Of a stretch of DNA of 24,692 nucleotides, positions 1-8,122 are shown piece by piece; positions within the stretch are counted from its first letter, which is position 1, and the number at the start of each line of letters is the position of its first letter. Source of the stretch: Alphaproteobacteria bacterium (GTDB lineage Bacteria > Pseudomonadota > Alphaproteobacteria > Rickettsiales > UBA8987); the NCBI GenBank assembly GCA_023269645.1, contig JAHFPR010000001.1, positions 1-24,692 on the forward strand, written 5' to 3'. Below the pieces are notes generated by a model. It saw only the letters and a list, made by a program, of their open reading frames with translations. It searched no databases and was not told the origin of the DNA. The translations under genes were made by a program, and so were the position numbers.

Positions 1-22
1 AGTAGCTCACGTGGTATGACTA

Positions 23-520
23 TTAATGGAACTTCCGGCCAATATCCGAAATCGCCTTCGTCACCAACACTTCCACCGCTTCCTGGCTCAGATTTTCCAC
101 GATAAGCGTCCGTGCCGCGCTCACGGTGATATCCACCGCATTATCCCGAATATCCTTGATAGCCGAGGCTTCCGCCTGCGCGATTTTCTGCACGGCCAGC
201 GCAGTCCGGCGGGAGAGTTCCTCCTCCACCGTTTTCCTCGTGTTGGCGATAATCCGCTGTGATTCTGCCCGCGCGTGTTCCACGATTTCCTCAGCCTCGT
301 CAATCGCCTGTTTCTGCCGACGCTGATAACTGTTGAGGAGCAATTGCGCTTCTTCTTTCAGGCGCGCAGCCTCCGCCAGATCTTTGCCGATGGAGGATGA
401 TCGCGTATCCAGCCCGCGCCGGATGATGCGCCCCAGCGGCCTGGCCACCAGTGCCACGAACACCACAAACGCAATCGCCACGACGAATGCCGGATTCTGC
501 ACAATGCTTTCCCTATCCAT
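23..520 (-). CDS. atpF: ATP synthase Fo subunit b
   Basis: Subunit b of the F1Fo ATP synthase, part of the peripheral stalk that holds the F1 head still against the rotating c-ring. The 165-residue product has one N-terminal membrane helix (about residues 10-28) and then a long charged, alanine-rich coiled coil, which is the standard b architecture at normal length. It is the last gene of the minus-strand Fo set; its ATG lies one base after the TAG of the b' gene, so the two are surely co-translated. Having separate b and b' genes is typical of Alphaproteobacteria and photosynthetic bacteria. b and b' are hard to tell apart by sequence; I assign b from its last position in the order a-c-b'-b. 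The F1 genes are not in the window. Confidence 0.9.
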   Translation of the reverse strand: MDRESIVQNPAFVVAIAFVVFVALVARPLGRIIRRGLDTRSSSIGKDLAEAARLKEEAQLLLNSYQRRQKQAIDEAEEIVEHARAESQRIIANTRKTVEEELSRRTALAVQKIAQAEASAIKDIRDNAVDITVSAARTLIVENLSQEAVEVLVTKAISDIGRKFH

Positions 521-521
521 C

Positions 522-1010
522 CTATGCCTGCTTCACCGTTTGCCGGATAACGGCTTCCGCCTGTTTCCTTGTTACCTTAATATCGGCAAGTTTCCGGACT
601 ATTTCAAGGGAGATGTCTGCCGCAACATCCTCCATATCTTCCATCGCCTGCCCGCGCGCACTCGTGATTTTTTCCTGCGCTTCCGCTGCCTTCACCTGCA
701 ACTCGGCATCCAGCATGGCGTGATGCTTCACGGCAAATGCAGCAGCTTCCGCGCCCGCATTGGCGAGGATTGCCGAAGCCTCCACCTGGGTGAGTTCCCG
801 CGAGGCCTTATACTCCGCATCCATCGCTTCCGCTTTTTCCTGAAGCGTTTTGGCCTTATCCAGATCCCCCCGGATTTTTTTCCAGCGGGATTCCAGCACC
901 CCCTGAATACGCGGAATCGCCGCCCGCGCCATCATCACATACAGCAGCGCAAACGTCACCGCCAGCCAGAAAAGCTGGGACGCAAACCATGTTTGATCAA
1001 GCTGCGGCAT
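522..1010 (-). CDS. atpF': ATP synthase Fo subunit b'
   Basis: Second peripheral-stalk subunit (b', also called AtpX or AtpG), which pairs with b as a heterodimer. The 162-residue product starts with the family-typical MPQLDQTWFASQLFWLAVTF, a membrane helix over about residues 8-28, then a long helical stretch rich in Ala, Glu and Lys. It lies 35 bp after the c-subunit gene and one base before atpF. The position between atpE and atpF and the N-terminal PQLD/FW pattern favour b' over b. No anomaly seen. Confidence 0.9.
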   Translation of the reverse strand: MPQLDQTWFASQLFWLAVTFALLYVMMARAAIPRIQGVLESRWKKIRGDLDKAKTLQEKAEAMDAEYKASRELTQVEASAILANAGAEAAAFAVKHHAMLDAELQVKAAEAQEKITSARGQAMEDMEDVAADISLEIVRKLADIKVTRKQAEAVIRQTVKQA

Positions 1011-1045
1011 AACCGGCCAACCTCAAGTGATAACTGCGTTGCGCG

Positions 1046-1273
1046 TTATGCGGCAAAGGCGAGGTACAGGCCAATCACCAGCGAAATAATGCCCAGCCCT
1101 TCTGCAAGTGCCATACCCAGCATCAACAGCGGCTTGATTTTAGCTTCCGCAGCAGGATTGCGAGCAATGCCGTTGATGCCGGCAGCGAAAATCAGCCCTA
1201 CGCCGATCGCCGCGCCAACCGCGCCCATCGTCGCCAGACCCGCACCAATAAATTTGAGAGCAGTAAAATCCAT
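1046..1273 (-). CDS. atpE: ATP synthase Fo subunit c
   Basis: The proteolipid that forms the rotating c-ring in the membrane. The 75-residue product has two hydrophobic helices joined by a polar loop (ARNPAAEAKIKP, about residues 37-48). The ion-binding carboxylate is Glu58, in the run MALAEGLGI of helix 2. Glu58 is followed by Gly rather than Ser/Thr and helix 1 lacks the Gln of sodium-type rings, so a proton-translocating ring is expected. A good ribosome site (AAGGATAGGATT) precedes the ATG. The gene sits 50 bp after atpB in the usual order. Confidence 0.96.
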   Translation of the reverse strand: MDFTALKFIGAGLATMGAVGAAIGVGLIFAAGINGIARNPAAEAKIKPLLMLGMALAEGLGIISLVIGLYLAFAA

Positions 1274-1323
1274 AATCCTATCCTTTAGTTAGCGTTAAAC
1301 AAAAATTCAGGTATTAGAAGTGA

Positions 1324-2091
1324 TTAGTGCATATTCAGCGCATCATTGAGATAGATGCACACCAGCAGCGAAAATACATATGCCTGAATCAACGCTACCA
1401 GCAACTCGAACCCGGTGAAAAGCACCAGCAGCGCAAACGGCAGCAGGCTCATCACACTCCAGCCGAGCGCGCCCGTGCCGATCAGCGCGATGACGAAACC
1501 CGCCACCACCTTCAGCAGAACGTGCCCCGCCATCATGTTTCCGGCAAGTCGCATAGCGAGCGTCACCGGGCGCATAAGGTAGGAAATAAGCTCAATCAGC
1601 ACCATAACCGGCGCAAGCCACAACGGCACACCCGTGGGCACAAAAAATTTCAGGAACCCGATCCCGTGTTTAACAAAACCCACCACCGTCACTGCTACGA
1701 AAATAGCACCCGCCAGCGCGAACGTAACGATGATATGACTGGTCACCGTGAAGCTGTAGGGCAGCAGCCCCAGCAGGTTGGTGAGCAGCAGGAACATGAA
1801 CAGTGTAAAAATGAACGGAAAAAACGCGCGGGCTTTTTCCCCGGCACTTTCATCCAGCATCTTGGCAACGAACTCATAGGTGAGTTCCGAAAGGGATTGC
1901 CACCGCCCCGGAATCATGGCTTTTTTGCGCATACCGCCAATCAGGAAAAAGCTCGCCGCTGCCACCGCCAGCACCATGAAAAGTGCGGAATTGGTGAAGC
2001 TGACATCCACCCCACCAATATGGAGATGTTGCCCGAATAACGGGTGCACCTCAAACTGGTGCAGTGGATTGTGTTTCACCGGTTCGGCCAT
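1324..2091 (-). CDS. atpB: ATP synthase Fo subunit a
   Basis: Subunit a forms the two proton half-channels next to the c-ring. The 255-residue polytopic protein contains the diagnostic segment AMRLAGNMMAGH; its Arg181 is the essential arginine facing the c-ring carboxylate. Five to six hydrophobic helices can be seen, and the protein ends in the typical VFSLLVCIYLNDALNMH. The start is supported by GAGGAA 5-6 bases ahead of the ATG. The gap to atpI upstream is only 14 bp, so the two form one transcript. Length and motifs are normal for an alphaproteobacterial AtpB. Confidence 0.96.
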   Translation of the reverse strand: MAEPVKHNPLHQFEVHPLFGQHLHIGGVDVSFTNSALFMVLAVAAASFFLIGGMRKKAMIPGRWQSLSELTYEFVAKMLDESAGEKARAFFPFIFTLFMFLLLTNLLGLLPYSFTVTSHIIVTFALAGAIFVAVTVVGFVKHGIGFLKFFVPTGVPLWLAPVMVLIELISYLMRPVTLAMRLAGNMMAGHVLLKVVAGFVIALIGTGALGWSVMSLLPFALLVLFTGFELLVALIQAYVFSLLVCIYLNDALNMH

Positions 2092-2105
2092 GTTATTCCT
2101 CAGCT

Positions 2106-2465
2106 TTATTCATCTGCGTCGTCATCATCCCAGGATTCCGCCGCATTCCCCGTATTATCAGGGGGAAATTCGGGGTGCGCATCCTGTTTGGAGGAAAGTT
2201 TATAGATATTTAATGTCGCGGCTGCAACACCTAAAATCAGCAGAAGAATAAAAAAAACGGGGAGGGTATGAAACCATTTATCAAGGAGATAACCAAGCCC
2301 CCCGCCAACTACCACGCCTGAAAGCAGTTCCGTACTCGCGCGGGAGGCACTGAGCGTTACGATTTTGCGGGCTGCCGCGATTTTTTCCTTCTCCCTGCGG
2401 CGCGCATCATCAATACGCGCCGCAAGTGCCTGAACATCCTCCTCCGCGCTATCGTCGCTGGACAT
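2106..2465 (-). CDS. atpI: AtpI-like ATP synthase assembly protein
   Basis: A small membrane protein of the AtpI/AtpQ group, thought to help c-ring assembly or ion supply. The 119 residues comprise a charged N-terminal helix (about 1-35), two membrane segments (about 46-62 with the glycine-rich GVVVGGGLGYLLD, and 68-88), and an acidic tail rich in Asp. It lies directly upstream of atpB, the usual place for atpI. It starts 25 bp after the stop of the DsbA-like gene with only a weak ribosome site, so it may depend on transcription from the gene before it. Family-level call only, since AtpI sequences diverge greatly. Confidence 0.8.
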   Translation of the reverse strand: MSSDDSAEEDVQALAARIDDARRREKEKIAAARKIVTLSASRASTELLSGVVVGGGLGYLLDKWFHTLPVFFILLLILGVAAATLNIYKLSSKQDAHPEFPPDNTGNAAESWDDDDADE

Positions 2466-2490
2466 CAGAAAAATGCTTCAGATTTAGCTG

Positions 2491-3510
2491 CTAATGCTTG
2501 TCTTTAGCATCCTTGCCTTCGTCTTTTTTATCCGCAGGCTTATCGGATTTATCTGCGGGCTTCTCAGCGGCTTTTGGCTCAGCCTTCTTATCTTCGGCCT
2601 TGGGTTCATCCTTTTTATCCGCAGGCTTATCTGCCTTCTTATCGGATTTATCCTCATCCCCCGCGCCCTTGAACACATCGTCAATAGCTTTGGCAAGCAC
2701 TTCATACTCTTTCTTGTCGAAGTATTTTTTATCGTTGATGTAGAGGGTCGGAGTAGAGTTCACACCCAGTGCCTTCTGCGCCTGAAGCTGCTGGCGGAGC
2801 ATACCATCCTCCAGTGCTTTATCCTTCGCACAGGCATCAAATTTGCTGTTATCAAGGCCGCCCAGCTTGGCGATGCTTTTCAGCTTTTCAACAACCTCTT
2901 CTTCCTTTTCCTTATATGCCCACTCATCCTGAGCCTTGAATATCGCACCCAGGAACATGGTACGCTTATCCGCCGGAACACCGCATTCCAGGATCATCGC
3001 GGCGCGGAGTGCAGGGAGGTTCAGCGGATAATTGCGGAACACAAATTTCACCCTGCCCGTATCAATATAATTCTGCTTCAGCTTATCGAACACTTCCGTA
3101 TAGAACGCTTTGCAGTGCGGGCATGAAAGCGAGGCGTATTCCGTCATGGAGGTAGGAGCATCTTCCTTGCCGAACGTAATATCGTAGGGAAGTTTCTGAT
3201 TCAGCAGAATACGTGCCTGGATAACTTCTGCTTCCGTGGGGGGAGCAAACGCCGTGGGTGCTACGCCCGCCGGTGATGATGCCGAAATCGCAGGCTTGGC
3301 ATCGGTTTTAGCCTCGGCCTTGGCTTCCGGCTTTGTTTCCGCTTTTGCTTCCGTTTTCGCCGGTTCGGATTTCTTTTCCACAGCTTTTTCAGCAGGTGCT
3401 TTCGTTGCCGGAACCGCCTTGTCTTCCGCGTGTGCAACCGGCATGAACGCAACCGACATGAACAGACAGGCGGCAACCAGCGTTATCAGTATTTTTTTTG
3501 TGAGCATCAT
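2491..3510 (-). CDS. DsbA-like periplasmic thiol oxidoreductase
   Basis: Predicted exported thioredoxin-fold protein that forms or shuffles disulfides in the periplasm. A signal peptide (about residues 1-28, cleavage near AHA/ED) is followed by a 60-residue linker rich in Ala, Lys, Glu and Pro. The DsbA/DSBA-like fold spans about 95-283, with the active site C130-P-H-C133 and the cis-proline at Pro254 in NSTPTLYI. The last 55 residues form a Lys/Asp/Glu/Pro low-complexity tail with repeated ADK and DKK words, which is unusual and presumably unstructured. GGAG precedes two adjacent ATG codons; either may be used. Known alphaproteobacterial genomes often place such a gene beside dciA, as here. 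A weak promoter candidate lies upstream (GATAAT at 3537-3542 with TGAAAC 17 bp further). The gene is 25 bp upstream of atpI, so it may head the atp transcript. Confidence 0.85.
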   Translation of the reverse strand: MMLTKKILITLVAACLFMSVAFMPVAHAEDKAVPATKAPAEKAVEKKSEPAKTEAKAETKPEAKAEAKTDAKPAISASSPAGVAPTAFAPPTEAEVIQARILLNQKLPYDITFGKEDAPTSMTEYASLSCPHCKAFYTEVFDKLKQNYIDTGRVKFVFRNYPLNLPALRAAMILECGVPADKRTMFLGAIFKAQDEWAYKEKEEEVVEKLKSIAKLGGLDNSKFDACAKDKALEDGMLRQQLQAQKALGVNSTPTLYINDKKYFDKKEYEVLAKAIDDVFKGAGDEDKSDKKADKPADKKDEPKAEDKKAEPKAAEKPADKSDKPADKKDEGKDAKDKH

Positions 3511-3542
3511 AATGACTCCATAAATATTTTTGTGGGATTATC

Positions 3543-3569
3543 ACCCGTTTTGTTCCCCGTGAAACGGGT
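3543..3569. other. hairpin upstream of the DsbA-like gene
   Basis: A perfect 8-bp inverted repeat (ACCCGTTT / AAACGGGT, 11-base loop) lies 33 bp ahead of the DsbA-like start codon. No T-run follows on either strand, so an intrinsic terminator is unlikely. It overlaps the weak candidate promoter described for that gene and could be an operator, but nothing identifies a regulator. Confidence 0.35.
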
Positions 3570-3631
3570 TGTATTCTATCCCTGCCCCGGCAGAGTGCAA
3601 GGATTTTCTGGAGAGAACGGGAATCAGGGCA

Positions 3632-3800
3632 TTGTCCTCTAAAGATAGATGTGCTGTCATTCCAGCGAAGGCTGGAATCCAGTAGCGGCGTGTCTACGCC
3701 GCTGAAAGACCGTAGTTATTTCGCCGCAGACGCGGCTTGCGCTGGATTCCAGCTTCCGCTGGAATGACAAGTGTAGGGATTATCTATCGTTAGGGGACAA
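3632..3800. repeat. composite nested palindromic repeat
   Basis: A 169-bp nested inverted repeat fills most of the gap between dciA and the DsbA-like gene. The outer arms (3632-3650 and 3782-3800) are 19 bp with two mismatches. Inside them a second palindrome runs from TGTCATTCCAGC (3655) to GCTGGAATGACA (3769), with further small hairpins: one at GGCGTGTCTACGCC and one pairing CCAGCG with CGCTGG. The layout looks like one palindromic element inserted in the loop of another. As RNA it would make a strong stem and may end dciA transcripts, although no clean T-run follows. Confidence 0.8.
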
Positions 3801-3808
3801 TACCGGAA

Positions 3809-4138
3809 TCAGCGGGATGCGGGATGCAGCTTGATCCGGTGAATTGCTTTATAGCCGCAATAGACCGCGATTTTTTCAAGGATAACCGGCTCCAGATAGC
3901 TTATTTCCGTGGCATACCCCCCCTCCACTTCCAGATGCAATGTGCCGAGCGGCGTGTTCCCGCGCGAGAACGTAACATTCTGCGGCTGCGCACGGGCAGC
4001 GATCTCATTCCCCACGATGCTCGCCCACTGGGTGAGCAGCTTCGCCTTCACCGACCCGCCATCCTCAAATGCCGTTTCCGTCAATTTCGGCAGTATCGCC
4101 GAGATTCTGGAAAATCCGCGCGCGCGGTATTCAGCCAT
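3809..4138 (-). CDS. dciA: DciA-like protein (DUF721)
   Basis: DUF721/DciA family. DciA proteins help load the replicative helicase DnaB in bacteria that lack DnaC. The 109 residues begin MAEYRARGFSRISAILPKL and show the family pattern LLTQWASIVGNEIAARAQPQNVTF followed by TLHLEVEGGYATEISYLEPVILEKI. I chose the ATG at 4138, which overlaps the rnhB stop by 8 bp. A longer reading frame begins at 4195, but its extra residues are encoded inside the repeat-derived tail of rnhB and do not resemble the family. The gene is presumably coupled to rnhB. A large palindrome follows its stop. Confidence 0.8.
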   Translation of the reverse strand: MAEYRARGFSRISAILPKLTETAFEDGGSVKAKLLTQWASIVGNEIAARAQPQNVTFSRGNTPLGTLHLEVEGGYATEISYLEPVILEKIAVYCGYKAIHRIKLHPASR

Positions 4139-4877
4139 GATGTGCCTCCATTGCTGCTTTTCTTTCCCCCTGCTCGCCGGGGGTATTTCGTTCACGCGCC
4201 ACTGTGGCTGGCTCGCAGATGGGCGGGTGCGCTTCGCTCACGCTCAGGGCTGCTTTTCTTGCCCCCTGCTCGCTCGCCAGCAATTCCCGCACCGGACGAA
4301 AACTGCGCCGATGATGCGGCGAAACACCGTGCGCAAGCAGTGCCTGCTGATGCGCTTTCGTGCCGTAACCCGCGTTTTTCTCCCAGCCATAATGGGGAAA
4401 TTCCCGGTGCAACTGCCGCATGATCCTGTCCCGCGTGACCTTGGCGACAATCGAGGCCGCCGCGATGGAGATACTCCTCTCATCTCCCTTGATTATCGCC
4501 TGCGCCCCACATGGAAGCTGCGGGATATGCAGCCCGTCCACCAGCACCATAGCGGGCGCGGAAGACAGATTCGCCACCGCCTGCCGCATGGCCAGCAACG
4601 TGGCCTGGAGAATATTGATTGTATCAATGGCCACCACATCCACGATGCCTACGCCCACATCAAACGCGCCGGTAATTTCCTGGTAAAGCTGCTCCCGGCA
4701 CGCGGCGGTAAGTTTCTTGGAATCGTTGATGGTGCGCGGAAGATACTGCGGCTCCGCCCCGTTCCACAACACCGCAGCAGCAGCCACCACCGGCCCCGCC
4801 CACGGCCCCCGACCCGCTTCATCCACACCCGCCACCAGATGGCTTCCGCAGGCGCGCTCAAACGTAAAATCCGGCAT
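4131..4877 (-). CDS. rnhB: ribonuclease HII with repeat-derived C-terminal tail
   Basis: RNase HII removes misincorporated ribonucleotides and RNA primers from DNA. The acidic catalytic residues are visible: Asp19-Glu20 in GVDEAGRGPWAGPV, Asp114 in VLVDG and Asp132 in KGDERS. The family normally ends shortly after the RRSFRPV motif (about residues 190-196, total near 200). This protein has 248 residues, and the extra roughly 50 are encoded by a repeat (see 4153-4273). AGGAA lies 8 bases before the ATG and overlaps the stop of the Sel1 gene 10 bp upstream, which indicates an operon. The extra tail probably does not affect the catalytic core. Confidence 0.93.
   Translation of the reverse strand: MPDFTFERACGSHLVAGVDEAGRGPWAGPVVAAAAVLWNGAEPQYLPRTINDSKKLTAACREQLYQEITGAFDVGVGIVDVVAIDTINILQATLLAMRQAVANLSSAPAMVLVDGLHIPQLPCGAQAIIKGDERSISIAAASIVAKVTRDRIMRQLHREFPHYGWEKNAGYGTKAHQQALLAHGVSPHHRRSFRPVRELLASEQGARKAALSVSEAHPPICEPATVARERNTPGEQGERKAAMEAHHG
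4153..4273. repeat. 25-bp direct repeats in the rnhB 3' end
   Basis: Two 25-bp copies beginning GCTGCTTTTCTT and ending CCCCCTGCTCGC (4153-4177 and 4249-4273) differ at one base. Their 96-bp period equals 32 codons. In the protein this gives EQGARKAAL and EQGERKAAM with 23 residues between. Either a repeat unit was inserted in frame or a 96-bp segment was partly duplicated. It explains the abnormal rnhB tail. Confidence 0.75.
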
Positions 4878-4887
4878 GACTCAATTC

Positions 4888-6108
4888 CTATTTCATGCGG
4901 TTCCACCACTTGAACGCCTCATCGTAATTTTTCTCAACGCACAGCCCGTTATAATAGGCATTGCCCATGTTCCAGATCGCATCCTTATTGCCCTGCTCTG
5001 CCGCATCGCTGTAAAAATGGAATGCTTTGCACGCATCGGGATCCATATCTTCCGTGCCGTTCGCATAAATATAGCCCAGTGCTACGCGTGAATAGGGATC
5101 CTGCATATTCGCCGCTTTTTCATACCATTCGATTGCCTTTTTCATATCGTGCTGCGTACCATCCGCACGATAATATTCCGCGATCATCACGATGGAGCGC
5201 AAATGTTTCAGATCCGAGGCTTTCATCAGCCATTGCAGACGCTCCTCCCCTTCCTTCTGGCTTGCGATTGACGCATACACCTCTGCCAGTAATGTTTCCA
5301 CCTGCTGTTTTCTCTGGATATCCGGAAGAAGCTCAATGAGTTTTTTGTAATGGAACACCGCCTGGTCAACATCCTGCTTGGTACCAAATCCCCACTGATA
5401 AAACTGTCCGAGCTTGAGGTGCGCCACCACAATGCCGCCATCCGCCGCCGCCGCATAGAACTTGAAGGCTTTTTTGGGATTGGAATAAACTTCCCCGAAT
5501 CCGAATTCATAGATTTCTCCCAGCTTGTAATGCGCAAAAACCTCGCCGGATTCCGCTGCTATTTTCAGCCATTTTGTCGCAAGCAGTGAATCCCCGTGAT
5601 CCTCATAAAAAAGGCCGATCGCCAGCATGGCTTTGGTATGGCGGTTTTTCGTAGCCTTGGCATACCATTTCTGAGCAATGGCATCGTTCGCCTCCACCCC
5701 TTCGCCGAACTGGTACATATAACCCAGGACATATTGGGTTTCCGCATCATCCTGTTCGTTGGCAATCCTCAATTTTACAGGCATTTCCTGAGGGGTATAC
5801 GGCTTGATATTGCCGAGATATGTCTGGCGCAAAGGCTCCCACCCTTCGTCTGATTGCTTGTCTTTTTCCTGTTTATTCTTCTCTTCCTCCGGCAATGTAG
5901 CAGAAACAGGCTTATCCTCCTTTTTTTCTTCCTTCACGCCGGGTTGCGGGATAGCCGGTGCAGGCAGCATCGTTGCCTGTATCGGGGAAGGGCTGGGCGC
6001 GGGCACTACAGCCTTCTGCGCTTGTGCCTGTGCAAACGCGGCAAGGGGCAGCGCGCAGGCTCCCAGCATCGCCAGAAGCATGATTGCTTTATGCATACTG
6101 CGTACCAT
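4888..6108 (-). CDS. exported Sel1/TPR-like repeat protein
   Basis: A predicted secreted or periplasmic protein made of Sel1-like repeats, which are helical hairpins that serve as protein-binding scaffolds. The 406 residues begin with a signal peptide (MVRSMHKAIMLLAMLG... to about AFA/QA). A Pro/Glu/Lys-rich linker follows (to about residue 95), then about seven Sel1-type units. Typical unit cores are AQYVLGYMYQFGEGV-like: YVLGYMYQFGEGV, YKLGEIYEFGFGEV, LKLGQFYQWGFGT, VALGYIYANGTED and WNMGNAYYNGLCV. I chose the ATG at 6108 because AAAGGGG lies about 8 bases ahead; a longer frame from 6147 would overlap hemB. The gene lies 14 bp after hemB and 10 bp before rnhB. The partner is unknown; in host-associated bacteria such proteins often face the envelope or host, but nothing here shows that. 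Confidence 0.85.
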   Translation of the reverse strand: MVRSMHKAIMLLAMLGACALPLAAFAQAQAQKAVVPAPSPSPIQATMLPAPAIPQPGVKEEKKEDKPVSATLPEEEKNKQEKDKQSDEGWEPLRQTYLGNIKPYTPQEMPVKLRIANEQDDAETQYVLGYMYQFGEGVEANDAIAQKWYAKATKNRHTKAMLAIGLFYEDHGDSLLATKWLKIAAESGEVFAHYKLGEIYEFGFGEVYSNPKKAFKFYAAAADGGIVVAHLKLGQFYQWGFGTKQDVDQAVFHYKKLIELLPDIQRKQQVETLLAEVYASIASQKEGEERLQWLMKASDLKHLRSIVMIAEYYRADGTQHDMKKAIEWYEKAANMQDPYSRVALGYIYANGTEDMDPDACKAFHFYSDAAEQGNKDAIWNMGNAYYNGLCVEKNYDEAFKWWNRMK

Positions 6109-6122
6109 AGTTTTTACCCCTT

Positions 6123-7269
<1,147 letters not shown>

Positions 7270-7276
7270 GCTTCAA

Positions 7277-7897
7277 TTACCTGGAATAGAACTCGATGAC
7301 CATGTTCGGTTCCATCTTCACCGGATAGGGCACTTCCGCCAGTTTTGGAACGCGGATATACTTGCCCTTCAGCTCCTTGGCGTTGACTTCCAGATACTCC
7401 GGAACATTGCGTTCCGGGCTTTGGGAAGCCTCGATCACCAGCGGCATCTGCTTGGATTTTTCTTTAACTTCAATAATATCCCCCTCTTTAACGAGGTAGC
7501 TGGGGATATTCACCGTCTTGCCATTCACCTTCACGTGCTTGTGATTGACGAACTGGCGCGCGGCAAACACGGTCGGCACGAAATTCATGCGGTAGACCAC
7601 CGTATCCAGGCGACGCTCCAGCAAGCCGATGAGGTTTTCGCTGCTGTCGCCCTTGCGGCGTATCGCTTCCACATATGTTTTATGGAACTGGCGTTCAGAA
7701 ATATTGCCGTAATAGCCTTTAAGCTGCTGCTTGGCGGAAAGCTGCGTTCCGAAATCCGAAGCGGTGCGGCGGTTGCCCGCAGGGCCGTGCTGGCCAGGAC
7801 GATAATTCTTCTTTTCAAAAGCATCCTTCTGGCGACCCCAGAGGTTAACGCCCAGGCGGCGGCTGATTTTATACTTCGCTGCATTACGTTTTGTCAT
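7277..7897 (-). CDS. rpsD: 30S ribosomal protein S4 (uS4)
   Basis: Primary 16S rRNA-binding protein that starts assembly of the 30S body. The 206 residues are the usual length. The N-terminal part contains [27 protein letters not shown] and the S4 RNA-binding domain runs from about residue 95 ([21 protein letters not shown], then [18 protein letters not shown]). A strong ribosome site (TAAGGAGCATAGC) precedes the ATG. It stands apart from other ribosomal protein genes, with its own promoter and a leader of about 120 nt. The C-terminal FYSR ending is typical. Confidence 0.97.
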   Translation of the reverse strand: MTKRNAAKYKISRRLGVNLWGRQKDAFEKKNYRPGQHGPAGNRRTASDFGTQLSAKQQLKGYYGNISERQFHKTYVEAIRRKGDSSENLIGLLERRLDTVVYRMNFVPTVFAARQFVNHKHVKVNGKTVNIPSYLVKEGDIIEVKEKSKQMPLVIEASQSPERNVPEYLEVNAKELKGKYIRVPKLAEVPYPVKMEPNMVIEFYSR

Positions 7898-8020
7898 GCT
7901 ATGCTCCTTATGTTACTCAATGATAATACTATCTTACGCTTCAAAGACTTAGTTGCTTATGACGTAAGCAATGCTTGTCCGCATATCCGCCGAAAACCTT
8001 CCCGGCAGGCTTGAGTTGGG
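7898..8020 (-). promoter_or_regulatory. structured rpsD leader (candidate S4 autoregulatory site)
   Basis: The predicted rpsD 5' leader is about 120 nt. It contains a perfect 7-bp hairpin, TTGCTTA / TAAGCAA with a 5-base loop (7953-7971), and a GC-rich hairpin with CCxGCCG / CGGCGG arms (about 7985-8007), followed by the ribosome site. S4 controls its own mRNA in E. coli and Bacillus through leader structure. Whether this leader binds S4 is inference; it does not obviously match either known fold. Confidence 0.4.
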
Positions 8021-8026
8021 CTGTGG

Positions 8027-8054
8027 AATCTATGGATTTCTAAGGAAATGTCAA
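8027..8054 (-). promoter_or_regulatory. sigma-70-type promoter of rpsD
   Basis: On the minus strand a perfect -35 box TTGACA (8049-8054) is followed after 16 bp by TAGATT (8027-8032, four of six consensus bases). The transcript would start near 8020. It lies between the trmJ terminator-like hairpin and rpsD, as expected for an independent ribosomal protein gene. Confidence 0.6.
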
Positions 8055-8078
8055 GGGAAATCGGATGATGGATTATGG

Positions 8079-8122
8079 ATGATAGATGATGGAATTTGGC
8101 CTACTTTCCATCATCCATCATC
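8079..8122. repeat. iterated-word hairpin at the end of trmJ
   Basis: Arms made of GATGAT/GATGG words: GATGATAGATGATGGAA (8079-8094) pairs with TTCCATCATCCATCATC (8107-8122) with one mismatch and a 12-base loop. More GATGATGGAT words continue to 8064. The trmJ stop codon (8118-8120) lies in the right arm. No T-run follows, so a terminator role is uncertain. Confidence 0.7.

Noticed and set aside
333..1292. 319-codon plus-strand frame across atpF, atpF' and atpE
   Set aside because: It runs antisense over three certain ATP synthase genes and their gaps and has no domain likeness.
4139..4195. Upstream start for dciA at 4195
   Set aside because: The added residues are antiparallel-frame readings of the repeat-derived rnhB tail and do not match the DUF721 N-terminus; ATG at 4138 fits the family.
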